Source: Algimonas ampicilliniresistens (GTDB taxonomy: Bacteria > Pseudomonadota > Alphaproteobacteria > Caulobacterales > Maricaulaceae). Taken from it: a stretch of DNA of 64,000 bases. How positions within the stretch are numbered: the stretch's first letter is position 1; each line of letters starts with the position of its first letter. The position numbers and the translations under genes were made by a program. The DNA is taken from the NCBI RefSeq assembly GCF_030159955.1, contig NZ_BSNK01000001.1:1426001-1490000 (forward strand). The letters are read 5' to 3'. Of this stretch, positions 43,707-53,083 are shown one piece after another. The notes beneath the pieces were generated by a model. That model did not search any database. It was given only the letters and a program-made list of their open reading frames with translations, and was not told where the DNA came from.

Positions 43707-45139
43707 CGGAGCGCGATCAATTTGGCTTTATCGTTCAGTAGATAAACCGTCTCATTGGCAATGATTGGCGGAACCATCACGGCGTCACCAATTTTGCGCT
43801 CTTCTATGATCGAGCCATCATAAGGGTTCAGAATCATCATACGTCCCCGTGACGACGCGACAACAAGACGCTCGCCCGCCAAGACAGGGCCAGACCAAAC
43901 GATACGACCCTTACGTTTCTGGGGGTTCTTAAAAGTCTCTAACTGTTGCAGCCAGATAACGGAGCCGTCGATCTTGGACAGCGCCGCGACTTTGGAATCC
44001 GTTGTAACTGTGAAAACGAAATCGCCCGCAACCCAGGGCATACCAATAGACCCGGCGGGCTGGGACCAGACCCTCTGCCCTGTACGGAAATCAAAGGCCG
44101 TCATGACCCCCGATTGGGCCGTGGCGATCACATAGCCGTCAGCAATGACAGGACCGAAGGCAATATCGTTGAGCGCGGCGAGTGGTGTCAGCCGTGTCGA
44201 AGAAGCTAATGCATCCTGCCAAAGCACGCCGCCATTCTGAGCCCGCAAGGCGACAACTTCCCCGGATGAGAACGGGGCGATGACCACTTCGTTCTGCACG
44301 GCGGGCGCAGGAACGGTCAGCATGCGCGCTGTCTCAACAATCCCCTGATACGTCCAAAGAATCGCGCCATTATCATTGGCGTCAAACGCCATAATCTCAT
44401 TATCGTCAGTAATCGCATAGACGCGTCCGTCAGCCACGGTTGGAGCGGAATGAAGCGGAACCCGAATACCCTTGCGCCAAATTTCAGCCCCTGTTTTGGC
44501 GTCCAGCGCAGTTAAGACGCCCAGACCGGACGAAACATAGAGAACCCCATTGTCATAGGCCAAACCGCCGCCAACCCCGTCCTTGTCGCGCCCAGAGCCA
44601 TCAAGGAACGATTGAGGATCACGGATACGGTCGATGATTGATGTGCCCTTGGTACGGGTCCGTTCACTTTCAGAGATTTCTACTTTGAAATCCCAAATAC
44701 GACTGCCACTGCCCTCATTGAAAGCTCTTACGGTGCTGTCAGCATCGAACACATAGATAATCCCGTCCGCAACAATTGGCGGGGCGGCGATGAAGCCTTT
44801 GCGATCTGATCCATCGCCGACATCTTTGGACCAGATTTTCTGCAAGGGGCCGGATGCGCCTGTGTGCTGCACAACATGGGCAACATTACCGCCGACCTGT
44901 GGCCAGTCCGTATTCACGTACGCGGGTGGCAAAACGATTTGATCAGGCGTCACCGAACCGCCAACTCTCAACGTGTCATTCAACTCTAGAATTGAAATGC
45001 GGCGTTCTGAGCCTGCGACGTCGCCCTGATCGGGTCCGTCGCCACCATCAAACGGGTTAATCGCACTTAGTGTCGAGCAGCCGGACAATAGCGCTGCGGC
45101 CACGACAGTGGCCCAGATAGGTTTAAGGCAAGTCGTCAT
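43703..45139 (-). CDS. bamB: outer membrane assembly factor BamB
   Basis: A 478-residue lipoprotein with PQQ/beta-propeller repeats (for example AGAEIWRKGIRVPLHSAPTV) that belongs to the BAM complex inserting beta-barrel proteins. The signal TTCLKPIWATVVAAALLSGC ends in a lipobox. An ATG at 45139 gives this signal; an upstream start at 45181 would be unusual. It overlaps yfgM by 17 bases and der by 4. This is longer than E. coli BamB (about 390 residues), mainly because of the N-terminal region. Confidence 0.93.
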   Translation of the reverse strand: MTTCLKPIWATVVAAALLSGCSTLSAINPFDGGDGPDQGDVAGSERRISILELNDTLRVGGSVTPDQIVLPPAYVNTDWPQVGGNVAHVVQHTGASGPLQKIWSKDVGDGSDRKGFIAAPPIVADGIIYVFDADSTVRAFNEGSGSRIWDFKVEISESERTRTKGTSIIDRIRDPQSFLDGSGRDKDGVGGGLAYDNGVLYVSSGLGVLTALDAKTGAEIWRKGIRVPLHSAPTVADGRVYAITDDNEIMAFDANDNGAILWTYQGIVETARMLTVPAPAVQNEVVIAPFSSGEVVALRAQNGGVLWQDALASSTRLTPLAALNDIAFGPVIADGYVIATAQSGVMTAFDFRTGQRVWSQPAGSIGMPWVAGDFVFTVTTDSKVAALSKIDGSVIWLQQLETFKNPQKRKGRIVWSGPVLAGERLVVASSRGRMMILNPYDGSIIEERKIGDAVMVPPIIANETVYLLNDKAKLIALR

Positions 45140-45830
45140 TTTCGGGACCTTCTGGCGCAGGCAATGTTGGCGTTTCGCCAACGGCTTCGGCCGTATTCAT
45201 CAGGATCAGCGCCTGTTCAGCGCGACGTGCGATTGTTTCAGGCACACCTGGGATCGTATCGAGATAAGCAAATTCAGCGCGAGCTCGCTCTGGTTCGCCT
45301 TGATTGAGGGCCGCTGTCGCCAAAAGTTCACGCGCTAGAAATTCGTAGGGAGCGCCCTCATCGGCCAGACGACCAACTCTTTGTTCAACATCCGTCCAAT
45401 CGCCACGATTGGCCACAATATAGGCGGCTTTTATGGCCGCCAGTTGAGAATGCCGTGGTAAATCAAACCGAGCGCTGGCTGCGTCATAAAGCCGAATGGC
45501 TTCAGCGTCATTGCCGCCATCGGCCGCGATGATGGCGGCGCGCATAAGTGACAAACCCGCATAACCGTCAGGCGCAACATCCGCGAGCGCTAGAAACGCT
45601 CGGCTCGCCTGCTCCAGCTGCCCATCTTGCAGTAATTCATCCGCTTCCAGATAGCTGAAAGACGCCGCGCGGGCGGTTCGTTCGGAATCGTAATCCCGCC
45701 ATTCAAGAAATGCGACTGCGGCAACAACCGCAATTAGTAATCCGACAATAAGAGGTCCGAATTTTCGCAGGAACTTATTGTAGTCGTCCTTGCGAAGCTC
45801 CTCTTCGACTTCGGAGATGAAATCGACCAT
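45123..45830 (-). CDS. YfgM-like tetratricopeptide membrane protein
   Basis: A 235-residue protein with a short cytoplasmic start (VDFISEVEEELRKDDYN), one membrane helix (about 26-46, PLIVGLLIAVVAAVAFLEW) and a periplasmic TPR region. This is the YfgM/UPF0070 layout; in E. coli it interacts with SecYEG and the periplasmic chaperone network. Its 3' end overlaps bamB. The C-terminal tail is rich in Pro and acidic residues. Confidence 0.92.
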   Translation of the reverse strand: MVDFISEVEEELRKDDYNKFLRKFGPLIVGLLIAVVAAVAFLEWRDYDSERTARAASFSYLEADELLQDGQLEQASRAFLALADVAPDGYAGLSLMRAAIIAADGGNDAEAIRLYDAASARFDLPRHSQLAAIKAAYIVANRGDWTDVEQRVGRLADEGAPYEFLARELLATAALNQGEPERARAEFAYLDTIPGVPETIARRAEQALILMNTAEAVGETPTLPAPEGPENDDLP

Positions 45831-45954
45831 GATCTTCCCAGTTTCGTGCCGCTATCGCTGATTATTCAGACGCAACGGTTCTGGCGCTCGCTCTAACTTC
45901 GCGCCCCGCCGCTCGCAACCGCAATCGGCATGACGTTTCAGTCAGGCTATGCCC

Positions 45955-46815
45955 TCAATCTTTGAAAACATAGAGGTTTTCTGGCTTTGGAAACGCCCGA
46001 GCCTTCACATCCTCAGCATATTGTCGAACGGCAGCATCAATCTGGTCCCGTTGTTGACCATATTTGTGAACGAATTTCGGCACGCGCGGAAACAGGCCCA
46101 ACATGTCCGGTGTCACTAGGATTTGACCATCGCAGTTCTGCGACGCGCCTATCCCTATGGTAGGAATATCAACGGCTTTGGTGACTCGCTCTGCTATCTC
46201 AGCGGACACACCTTCGACAACAACAGCAAAAGACCCGGCTTTGGCGGCCGCCTCCGCATTCTGCAAAATTTCATCTGCAACCTTCTGAGTCCGCCCGCGC
46301 GCCCTAAAACCACCCAGCACATGCATGGATTGCGGCCTCAACCCGACATGGCTCATCACAGGAATGCCGCGTTCAACTAGATAGTCGATCGTTTCGGCGG
46401 CATAGGATCCCGATTCGATTTTGACCGCCTGACATCCGGTTTCCATCATCACGCGCGACGCTGATGCGAACGCTGTTTCAGGACGTCCTTCGTAAGATCC
46501 GAAGGGTAGATCGACGACAACCATGGCCGTTCGAGACCCTCGCATCACAGCCTGACCGTGCATAATCATCATATCCATGGTCACCCCGACGGTGCTCGGC
46601 AGGCCGTGGACGACCATACCAACAGAATCGCCAACGAGGATCAGATCGCAATGAGGGTCAATGATTTCCGCTGTCGGCGCGTCATAGGCCGTCAGACAGA
46701 CAATAGGTTCCCCGCCCTTACGGTCCGTGATTTGCGGCGCTGTCACGCGGCGCGTCCGGGCAACAGGTCGCGTATGCGGACGGTTTTTAGGAGGAGTCTG
46801 AGGGTGAGATGACAT
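45955..46815 (-). CDS. panB: 3-methyl-2-oxobutanoate hydroxymethyltransferase
   Basis: First step of pantothenate synthesis: it adds a hydroxymethyl group from 5,10-methylene-THF to 2-oxoisovalerate. The 286-residue product shows the TIM-barrel motifs VCLTAYDAPTAEIID, LVGDSVGMVVHGLPST and GFRARGRTQKVA, and ends DVKARAFPKPEN. The ATG overlaps the acyl-CoA dehydrogenase stop by one base. panC is not nearby. The N-terminus has about 22 extra, basic residues. coaD of the same CoA pathway lies near 60 kb. Confidence 0.94.
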   Translation of the reverse strand: MSSHPQTPPKNRPHTRPVARTRRVTAPQITDRKGGEPIVCLTAYDAPTAEIIDPHCDLILVGDSVGMVVHGLPSTVGVTMDMMIMHGQAVMRGSRTAMVVVDLPFGSYEGRPETAFASASRVMMETGCQAVKIESGSYAAETIDYLVERGIPVMSHVGLRPQSMHVLGGFRARGRTQKVADEILQNAEAAAKAGSFAVVVEGVSAEIAERVTKAVDIPTIGIGASQNCDGQILVTPDMLGLFPRVPKFVHKYGQQRDQIDAAVRQYAEDVKARAFPKPENLYVFKD

Positions 46816-48551
46816 CAGAGGTCCGCCAATTGGTCACGAGGAAAATCGAATACAGGATCAGCCCCGGCGCGGATCGCATCAAGCAACCCGTCTGCCGTCG
46901 GCATAATCCGTAGCGCATGATATCGGGCAAGGCTGGCCATGGCCGCAGATTGGTTATCCTCGGAGTGAAGTCCGCGCGCGACTGTTCGCGCCAGCAATGA
47001 CCCACTAATCACCTTCGCGCACAGTTCCAGATAAGGCGTTGCAACGCCGAGCGCATCAACCTCAGAGGCATTCAGGACAATATCCGTTGCCGTGGTCATC
47101 GTCTCCAAACCACGCTCCATCGCTGCAGCACAGACAGACAGGTCGACACCGCCTTGTCCGGACGCTGATGTCACGAGATCAATGCTTGCCCGCAGGTCGG
47201 TTATGAGCTCGCGCATCGCCTCGCCGCCATCCCGACGGAGCTTGCGACCGATCAGATCCATCGCTTGGATCCCGTTCGTACCCTCATAAATCGGCGCGAT
47301 ACGCGAATCGCGATAATGCTGGGCCGCGCCTGTTTCTTCGACAAAACCCATGCCACCGTGAACTTGAACCGCGATACTCGACACATCGACGCCCGTATCC
47401 GATCCATAAGCCTTTGCGATAGGCGTCAACAAACCTTCGCGCGCATGATTGCCGAGATCAGACGCTTCAGCCGTCGCGAAACAGATGGTTCGTGCGCCCA
47501 TTAGCTTGGCTTTCATGTCGATGAGCATTCGACGAACGTCAGGATGATCGATAATGGCCGCACCGGGCTCTTGTCCCGGGGGAATACCTTGAACCCGCTC
47601 CTGCGCGTAATCGAGGGCCGCTTGGTAGGCGCGCTCGCCAATGGCAACGCCCTGAACGCCGACAAATAGACGTGCCTCATTCATCATCGTGAACATGCAG
47701 GACAGACCACGATTGACCTCCCCGACGAGATAGCCGGTCGCATTCATAAACTCCATGACACATGTCGGGCTGCCATGGATACCTAGTTTATGTTCTAGCC
47801 CTATCGGTTTGAAATTGTTGCGGTCTCCGAGACTTCCATCGTCATTGACGTGATACTTCGGAGATAGGAACAGTGAAATTCCACGCGATCCCTCAGGACT
47901 ATCAGGCAGACGCGCGAGCACCAGATGGATGATGTTATCAGCACAATCATGGTCACCCCAGGTGATGTAGATTTTCTGACCCGTGATCGCATAGGTGCCA
48001 TCGCCATTATCAATAGCTTTGGTACGAACGGGACCGAGATCAGATCCAGCCTGCGGCTCGGTCAGGCACATGGCCCCTGTCCATTCACCAGCAAGCATCT
48101 TTGGAAGATAGGTCGATTTGAGCGCATCAGTCGCATGCGCGTCGATGGCTTTGACGGCAGAACTGGTCAGCATAGGGCAAAGACCCAAGGCCATATTCGC
48201 CGCATAAAGCATTTCATTCGTGGCGACACTGACAGCACCCGGCAGGCCCATTCCGCCGATTTCGCTCGGCATGGCGACAGTCTGCCACGCCCCTTCAACG
48301 AATTGATGATAAGCTTGTTTGAAACCTGGCGACGCGATGACGTCTATACCGTCCAACGTCGCGGGGGATTGGTCACCGTCCCAATTGGTTGGAGCCAACA
48401 CGTCACGCGCGAAATCACCTGCGCCGCTGAGAATAGCATCCAGCAACTCAGGTGACGTCTCTTCAAACACGTCGGACTGTCCGATTGAGTCGAAATCAAC
48501 ACCATGGCGAAGGAGATAGCCAATCGCATTGACGGGCGGGGTAAAACTCAT
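46815..48551 (-). CDS. acyl-CoA dehydrogenase
   Basis: A 578-residue FAD-dependent acyl-CoA dehydrogenase of the long, C-terminally extended type. N-terminal, middle and C-terminal ACAD domains are visible (LTEPQAGSDLGPVRTKA, VHGGMGFVEETGAAQHYRDSRI) and the catalytic glutamate is in APIYEGTNGIQAMD. GGAGCC upstream of the ATG at 48551 sets the start; the reading frame is open 34 codons further. It is translated in overlap with panB, although no common pathway is evident. Confidence 0.93.
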   Translation of the reverse strand: MSFTPPVNAIGYLLRHGVDFDSIGQSDVFEETSPELLDAILSGAGDFARDVLAPTNWDGDQSPATLDGIDVIASPGFKQAYHQFVEGAWQTVAMPSEIGGMGLPGAVSVATNEMLYAANMALGLCPMLTSSAVKAIDAHATDALKSTYLPKMLAGEWTGAMCLTEPQAGSDLGPVRTKAIDNGDGTYAITGQKIYITWGDHDCADNIIHLVLARLPDSPEGSRGISLFLSPKYHVNDDGSLGDRNNFKPIGLEHKLGIHGSPTCVMEFMNATGYLVGEVNRGLSCMFTMMNEARLFVGVQGVAIGERAYQAALDYAQERVQGIPPGQEPGAAIIDHPDVRRMLIDMKAKLMGARTICFATAEASDLGNHAREGLLTPIAKAYGSDTGVDVSSIAVQVHGGMGFVEETGAAQHYRDSRIAPIYEGTNGIQAMDLIGRKLRRDGGEAMRELITDLRASIDLVTSASGQGGVDLSVCAAAMERGLETMTTATDIVLNASEVDALGVATPYLELCAKVISGSLLARTVARGLHSEDNQSAAMASLARYHALRIMPTADGLLDAIRAGADPVFDFPRDQLADL

Positions 48552-48663
48552 TGTAGGCTCCGAATATTTTATCGCGGCTATGACATGTCCGCGAGCTGGC
48601 TCCATAGTAAAAAATTGACGCACATCACGTTGCGAAACATCACTCGTGTGCATAGGTGACCTT

Positions 48664-49110
48664 ATGTCTCGCTATATTCTCGTTGGCCTATCCGCTCTTT
48701 TTCTTGCCGCTTGTGGAGGTGACTCGGACGCCGGGGCGAAGACGAGCACACCAACAGCAACTCCAGCCACTCAATCGACACCAGCGGCCAAGACAATGAC
48801 GTCAATGGAACGGGGTGCGATCCTCTACAAACGATGCCGCGCCTGCCACACGCTCGAAGAAGGTCAGCCGCATAAGGTCGGGCCGAATCTCTGGGGCGTG
48901 TTTGGACGAACGGCAGGAACTCGCGAGGACTTCAACTATTCGAAAGCCATGATCGGCTCAGAAATTGTCTGGAACGATGAAACGCTCACAGCCTATATTG
49001 AGAAGCCAAACGCCTATATTCCGGGAAATCGGATGAGCTTTGTCGGCATCCGTAAAGTTGAAGATCAGGCTGCGTTGGTTGAATATTTGCGGGCTGAGAC
49101 TGGCGGCTAA
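48664..49110 (+). CDS. class I cytochrome c, lipoprotein
   Basis: A 148-residue periplasmic cytochrome c with one haem site, CRACH. The signal peptide [16 protein letters not shown] carries a lipobox, followed by a Ser/Thr/Pro/Ala-rich linker (about 30 residues), then the cytochrome domain with [11 protein letters not shown] and NRMSFVGI, where the Met is the likely axial ligand. It is probably anchored to a membrane and transfers electrons in the periplasm. It is divergent from the acyl-CoA dehydrogenase and overlaps the convergent beta-barrel gene by 4 bases. Confidence 0.92.
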   Translation: MSRYILVGLSALFLAACGGDSDAGAKTSTPTATPATQSTPAAKTMTSMERGAILYKRCRACHTLEEGQPHKVGPNLWGVFGRTAGTREDFNYSKAMIGSEIVWNDETLTAYIEKPNAYIPGNRMSFVGIRKVEDQAALVEYLRAETGG

Positions 49111-49946
49111 AACTTCCGCCAATAGCCAATCTTCATACCGGTCTCGAGGACCGTGCTTTCCCCAGCGACGATACCCGTATAGCCGATCTCAATATAGTCG
49201 CGCTTGCGGATGCGGTAAACGGCGCTTGCCTCAACCTCCCAGCGTCTCTGACGCGCGATGGCGAGTCGCTCGAAGACGCCCGGCTCAAACTCTCTATATC
49301 GCCCTTTGAGCAGCACCATCGACCGCTTCGTTGGCTCTCCACCAAGGGTCAATTGCGCATGGGTGCTGCCATAGTCTCCTTTGAGCGTCAGTTGTCCGGC
49401 CAATTGTGCTTCGGCAAACACATTATGACCGTGAAAGCTTCGACTCTCCCCCCAGAGAGCCCGAAGTTCTAAACTCGCCTCTCGGTTTTCGAGAGTGAGC
49501 AAAGCGGTCGGCAGGTCAATCCCATCGACATAGCTCATGGAAATCGCAACCGCGTGACCTTCGCGCCGGCTCAGCTGGTATTGCAGGCCAGCCGATACAG
49601 AGGATGGTTTCGAGAAAGATATATCGAGACCTTGCCCGACAATCTGCGTATCCTGCCAGTCGAATGTGCCGATCAAAGCGATCCGGGACGTCAGACCCAA
49701 ATTCCCATAATTTTGTAGGATGCGTTTCGTGTAGATCTGCAGTGGGACCTGCTCACCCGTTTCGTCGATCGCCGTGTCCGCGTCCGTTAACACGTAGCCG
49801 CCAATAACCTCACCGTGCCAAGGGTCCGGATTCCAAGCAGATGCCTGCACCTCTGGCACAGACGCCAAAAGCAAAATTAAACCGTATGTTGTTTTCGTAA
49901 GCCCCCACACGCGTCGATCATATTCATCTCGCCTCGGCCGGGTCAA
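49107..49946 (-). CDS. predicted outer membrane beta-barrel protein
   Basis: A 279-residue protein with an N-terminal signal peptide ([22 protein letters not shown]). The mature part consists of alternating hydrophobic/polar strands such as [12 protein letters not shown] and [20 protein letters not shown], and it ends in Phe (GYWRKF), the C-terminal signal for BAM-dependent insertion. No known family is recognised. Start within the first residues is uncertain because several Met/Val are possible. Confidence 0.75.
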   Translation of the reverse strand: MTRPRRDEYDRRVWGLTKTTYGLILLLASVPEVQASAWNPDPWHGEVIGGYVLTDADTAIDETGEQVPLQIYTKRILQNYGNLGLTSRIALIGTFDWQDTQIVGQGLDISFSKPSSVSAGLQYQLSRREGHAVAISMSYVDGIDLPTALLTLENREASLELRALWGESRSFHGHNVFAEAQLAGQLTLKGDYGSTHAQLTLGGEPTKRSMVLLKGRYREFEPGVFERLAIARQRRWEVEASAVYRIRKRDYIEIGYTGIVAGESTVLETGMKIGYWRKF

Positions 49947-50006
49947 ATGCTATAGCGTGTCAAATTCGCTTCAGTAGCTCACGATGACCATCAGGATCCA
50001 ACATTC

Positions 50007-50771
50007 ATGAAAATCGCCTTCACTGCGAGCCAGAAACCCGGAGCGAAGGCCGTCATGGATGGGTTCGTGGCGCGCTATGGTAATGTGGATGCGGGTGATG
50101 CTGACGTGATCGTCCCTATTGGTGGCGACGGATTCATGTTGAAAACGCTGCGCCGCTATACATCGCTGGTCAAACGGGGGCTGCCCGTCTTTGGGGTCAA
50201 TCGCGGCACAATCGGCTTCTTGATGAACCGGATGGATATGGAAGACCTGCCAGAGCGAATCCGCCAAGCCAAACAATCAACCGTGTCGCCCCTACGAATG
50301 GACGCAACGGCGATCGGCGGCACCGTGTCTGAACTCGCTTTCAACGAAGTCTCCCTCTTCCGCCAAACGCAGCAAGCCGCGCATATTCGAATATTGGTCG
50401 ACGGACAGGTTCGGCTCGATCACCTGATTGCGGATGGTGTGCTGCTCGCAACACCAGCCGGGTCGACAGCCTATAATCTATCCGCGCACGGACCCGTTAT
50501 TCCTTTGGGCGCTGACATTCTGGCTCTAACGCCAATTAGCGCCTTCCGCCCACGGCGCTGGCGCGGCGCCCTACTGCCTAATTCCGCAAAGGTCAGCCTT
50601 GAAGTGATTGATCCCGAACGTCGGCCAGTATCTGCAGCGGCTGATAATCAGGAACTTCGGCAGGTAACACGGGTCGATATAGAGCAGGATCACGCAACCC
50701 AGATCACGCTCTTATTCGACGCCGACCACGGGTTAGACGAACGAATTTTGCGTGAGCAATTTGCAACTTAA
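50007..50771 (+). CDS. nadK: NAD kinase
   Basis: Phosphorylates NAD to NADP. The 254-residue product is the short alphaproteobacterial form: IVPIGGDGFMLKTLRRY contains the GGDG motif, followed by GVNRGTIGFLMN, FNEVSL and ATPAGSTAYNLSAHGPVI, the family signatures. It converges on the DUF2336 gene 22 bases downstream. Confidence 0.95.
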   Translation: MKIAFTASQKPGAKAVMDGFVARYGNVDAGDADVIVPIGGDGFMLKTLRRYTSLVKRGLPVFGVNRGTIGFLMNRMDMEDLPERIRQAKQSTVSPLRMDATAIGGTVSELAFNEVSLFRQTQQAAHIRILVDGQVRLDHLIADGVLLATPAGSTAYNLSAHGPVIPLGADILALTPISAFRPRRWRGALLPNSAKVSLEVIDPERRPVSAAADNQELRQVTRVDIEQDHATQITLLFDADHGLDERILREQFAT

Positions 50772-50792
50772 ATCGCGCGACTAAACAGGCCT

Positions 50793-51893
50793 TTAAATAG
50801 CTCTGGGGCCTAGCCCCTCATCTAGCCAATCCATCCAGACGTCACCGTGAATATCCGCCGCCGGATGGGTGGCCACGCGTTCTGTCATGAGACGCTGGAA
50901 TTTCACACGCGAAATTGATGCGCCGCTTCGTTCAATGTCTCGGAACGCAACGGCGCTCGCCATCACCAACTCGCAGGCAGCCTCTCCCAAACCGGATCGT
51001 TGCAGTAAGGCGGACAGGGCAAAGGGTCGGGAATCAAGCACAATCATACCCGCCTTGGTCGCAGAAATGCCGACCAAATGCGCCAGTGCTAGTTGCGCAA
51101 ACCGCCAGTCACCTTGCCCCGCCGAGCGCGCTATGACGGCTTCGTCGAGTTTGCCTGCCGCGAAGAGAGCCGTGACATAGGCGTTCAACGCGTCAGGCGA
51201 CCAATCAGCCGCCGTCCAACTGGCCCGGGCGCGTTCGCCCGTGTCAGACGCGATTTGCGCATGATCTGAGGTCTCAGGCTTCAAGGCTTCATCGACGTCG
51301 GCAATCTGTAAATCGATCAAGCGCGCCGCCAGATTCTGAGGCATATCTTGGCGACGAAGCGATGCCTGCCGGATCAAGTCATCTTGTTCTGCAAGTTCGA
51401 CGAGACGCTCTGCATCGGCTTTCGAAATCAGCGCAGTATCATTGGCCGCCAGTGTAGCGACAGCAGCACGATCGCCAAAATTGATCACGGCACCACTCAC
51501 GCGTTCTGAAAGCCCCTGACGACCGGCGACAGCTTGCATCTTCGCGGCGGCACGGGACTGGAACACAAGGATCAGATCATCATCGTCCACCATGGGCGAG
51601 GTCGAGAGCAGCGGAACGGCAATACTGTCGACATCATTGATCAGGCGGTTGGCAACGGATTTGGGTAGGTTTTTGGAGAGTCGTAGCGTGACCGCCAGCG
51701 CACGGCGAACTTCCTCCGCGACATCGCGCGATAACACATCAAAAATCTGACGTGCCAGACGCGCTTCCCCCTCAGAGAGAGTCGCGTCGCGGACCCAGCG
51801 TCCAATGGCTTGCGTCGCCAGAGCACGCGTCTCATCGGACGGGCTCGCGACGGCTTTTTCGATTAAGTCTTTTGATATTGGCCCCAGCGCCAC
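50793..51893 (-). CDS. DUF2336 domain-containing protein
   Basis: A 366-residue, almost wholly helical protein of DUF2336, a family restricted mainly to alphaproteobacteria. Helical repeats such as LARQIFDVLSRDVAEEVRRALAVTL and LPKSVANRLINDVDSIAVPLLS resemble HEAT-like repeats. No enzymatic motif or signal peptide is visible, so a cytoplasmic scaffold role is possible. Function is not established that I know of. Confidence 0.85.
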   Translation of the reverse strand: MALGPISKDLIEKAVASPSDETRALATQAIGRWVRDATLSEGEARLARQIFDVLSRDVAEEVRRALAVTLRLSKNLPKSVANRLINDVDSIAVPLLSTSPMVDDDDLILVFQSRAAAKMQAVAGRQGLSERVSGAVINFGDRAAVATLAANDTALISKADAERLVELAEQDDLIRQASLRRQDMPQNLAARLIDLQIADVDEALKPETSDHAQIASDTGERARASWTAADWSPDALNAYVTALFAAGKLDEAVIARSAGQGDWRFAQLALAHLVGISATKAGMIVLDSRPFALSALLQRSGLGEAACELVMASAVAFRDIERSGASISRVKFQRLMTERVATHPAADIHGDVWMDWLDEGLGPRAI

Positions 51894-51976
51894 GGCAAGT
51901 CTCCGAACGGGTTCGGGACAGAGCTATGCCGACAGGGTTAATCGCCGATTACGAAACAGTATTGGGAGGGAAAGAA

Positions 51977-52053
51977 TGGTACCGCCGCCTGGAATCGAAC
52001 CAGGGACCTCTTGCTCCACAAGCAAGCGCTCTAACCAACTGAGCTAAGGCGGC
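51977..52053 (-). tRNA. tRNA-His (GUG)
   Basis: A 77-nt cloverleaf including encoded CCA. Anticodon stem CTTGC/GCAAG holds the loop TTGTGGA with anticodon GTG. The D arm (GCTC...GAGC) and T arm (CCTGG TTCGATT CCAGG) are regular. The acceptor starts with G1 and ends with U72 and A73; no G-1 is encoded (the base before is T). This A73, G1-U72 pattern is characteristic of alphaproteobacterial tRNA-His, which is recognised by a divergent HisRS. Position 7-66 is a U-C mismatch. GUG anticodons are substrates for queuosine. Confidence 0.95.
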
Positions 52054-52062
52054 ATCATTGCG

Positions 52063-52086
52063 CGCGCCGTTTAGCCAAACGGCGCG
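52063..52086. other. perfect 10-bp hairpin beside tRNA-His
   Basis: CGCGCCGTTT and AAACGGCGCG pair perfectly around a 4-base loop, 9 bases upstream of the tRNA-His 5' end on its strand and 56 bases after the M48 gene. No T-run follows on either strand. It may be an end signal for the peptidase transcript or a processing element in the tRNA leader. Confidence 0.6.
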
Positions 52087-52141
52087 AGTGCATCAAGCAG
52101 CGATTGCGGCAGTCCTCACATTGGACGAGCCGAATTTGCTA

Positions 52142-53083
52142 TTATGCGTCTTCTGGAATGTCGAGCGTGCGGTAGCCTTGGCTACCCAGCTTCTGTTGTG
52201 CGGTAATATAGTCGGACAGCTCTTGCGCACGCCGTTCCGGTGTTGGGTGAGTTGAAAGAAATTCCGGCCCCCGTGACGGACTTTCAGCCCCCATTTTTTC
52301 CCACAAACGCACGGCTTGGTACGGATCGTAACCCGACTTCGCCATGTAGCGAACGCCTAGACGATCTGATTCGAGTTCTTGGCGACGGCCATAGGGCAGC
52401 ACGACACCGAGCTGAAAACCCATGCCGAGTGCGGCTTGAAGATATTGTGTGTTGCGACCAGCGCTTTGCATACAGTCATTATACTCTCGCCGAGTTGTGG
52501 CCTGCTTACAGCGCTTCTGGAGTTGAGACCCGGCCAGAATCGTTCCGCCCGCAATAGCGAGCTGACCCAGCATCATTTGGCTATAACGCTCACGTGCATG
52601 AGCGCCTGCAACATGGCCGACCTCATGGCCCATAATCGCCGCGATCTGATCGTCATTATCGGTGAAATCCATCATACCTTTGTAAAATCCGACACGGTTA
52701 CCCGGCAAAACAAACGCATTCTTTGTATCCGAATCAAACACCGCATAATCCCAGGGTTTATCTGCGCGACCCGCACCCTGAGATATTCGTGATCCAATAT
52801 TACGCAGACGTCCCATGTATCGTGGGTCGTTGGTTGTTGGCGTTTGGCGTTTGACTTCCGTCCAGCTCTGAGCCGCTGCATTTGCGAGCGAGGCTTCGCT
52901 CGGCGCAAACGCGGTGAATTGGGATCGCCCGGTTGCAGCATTAGTTGTGCATGACGCCAGCGCGCCGCCTGCCGCAACTGCGCTACCCGCGCCGATATAT
53001 TTAAGGAACTGACGTCGATAGAGCGCTTCAGGGTCAGGATTGAGGGGTGTGTCCACAGTTGTGGGGTTATGCGCATTACACAT
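52142..53083 (-). CDS. M48 family metalloprotease, putative Tat lipoprotein
   Basis: A 313-residue zinc peptidase with HEVGH at residues 153-157. Its start (MCNAHNPTTV) is followed by YRRQFLKYIGAGSAVAAGGALASC, a twin-arginine motif with a lipobox at the end. That suggests export as a folded lipoprotein. The RESDRLGVRYMAKSGYDP segment supplies the third zinc ligand, and the C-terminal STHPTPERRAQEL matches Loi/BepA-like quality-control proteases of the envelope. AAGGAGGA lies 9 bases before the ATG. tRNA-His follows. Confidence 0.9.
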   Translation of the reverse strand: MCNAHNPTTVDTPLNPDPEALYRRQFLKYIGAGSAVAAGGALASCTTNAATGRSQFTAFAPSEASLANAAAQSWTEVKRQTPTTNDPRYMGRLRNIGSRISQGAGRADKPWDYAVFDSDTKNAFVLPGNRVGFYKGMMDFTDNDDQIAAIMGHEVGHVAGAHARERYSQMMLGQLAIAGGTILAGSQLQKRCKQATTRREYNDCMQSAGRNTQYLQAALGMGFQLGVVLPYGRRQELESDRLGVRYMAKSGYDPYQAVRLWEKMGAESPSRGPEFLSTHPTPERRAQELSDYITAQQKLGSQGYRTLDIPEDA

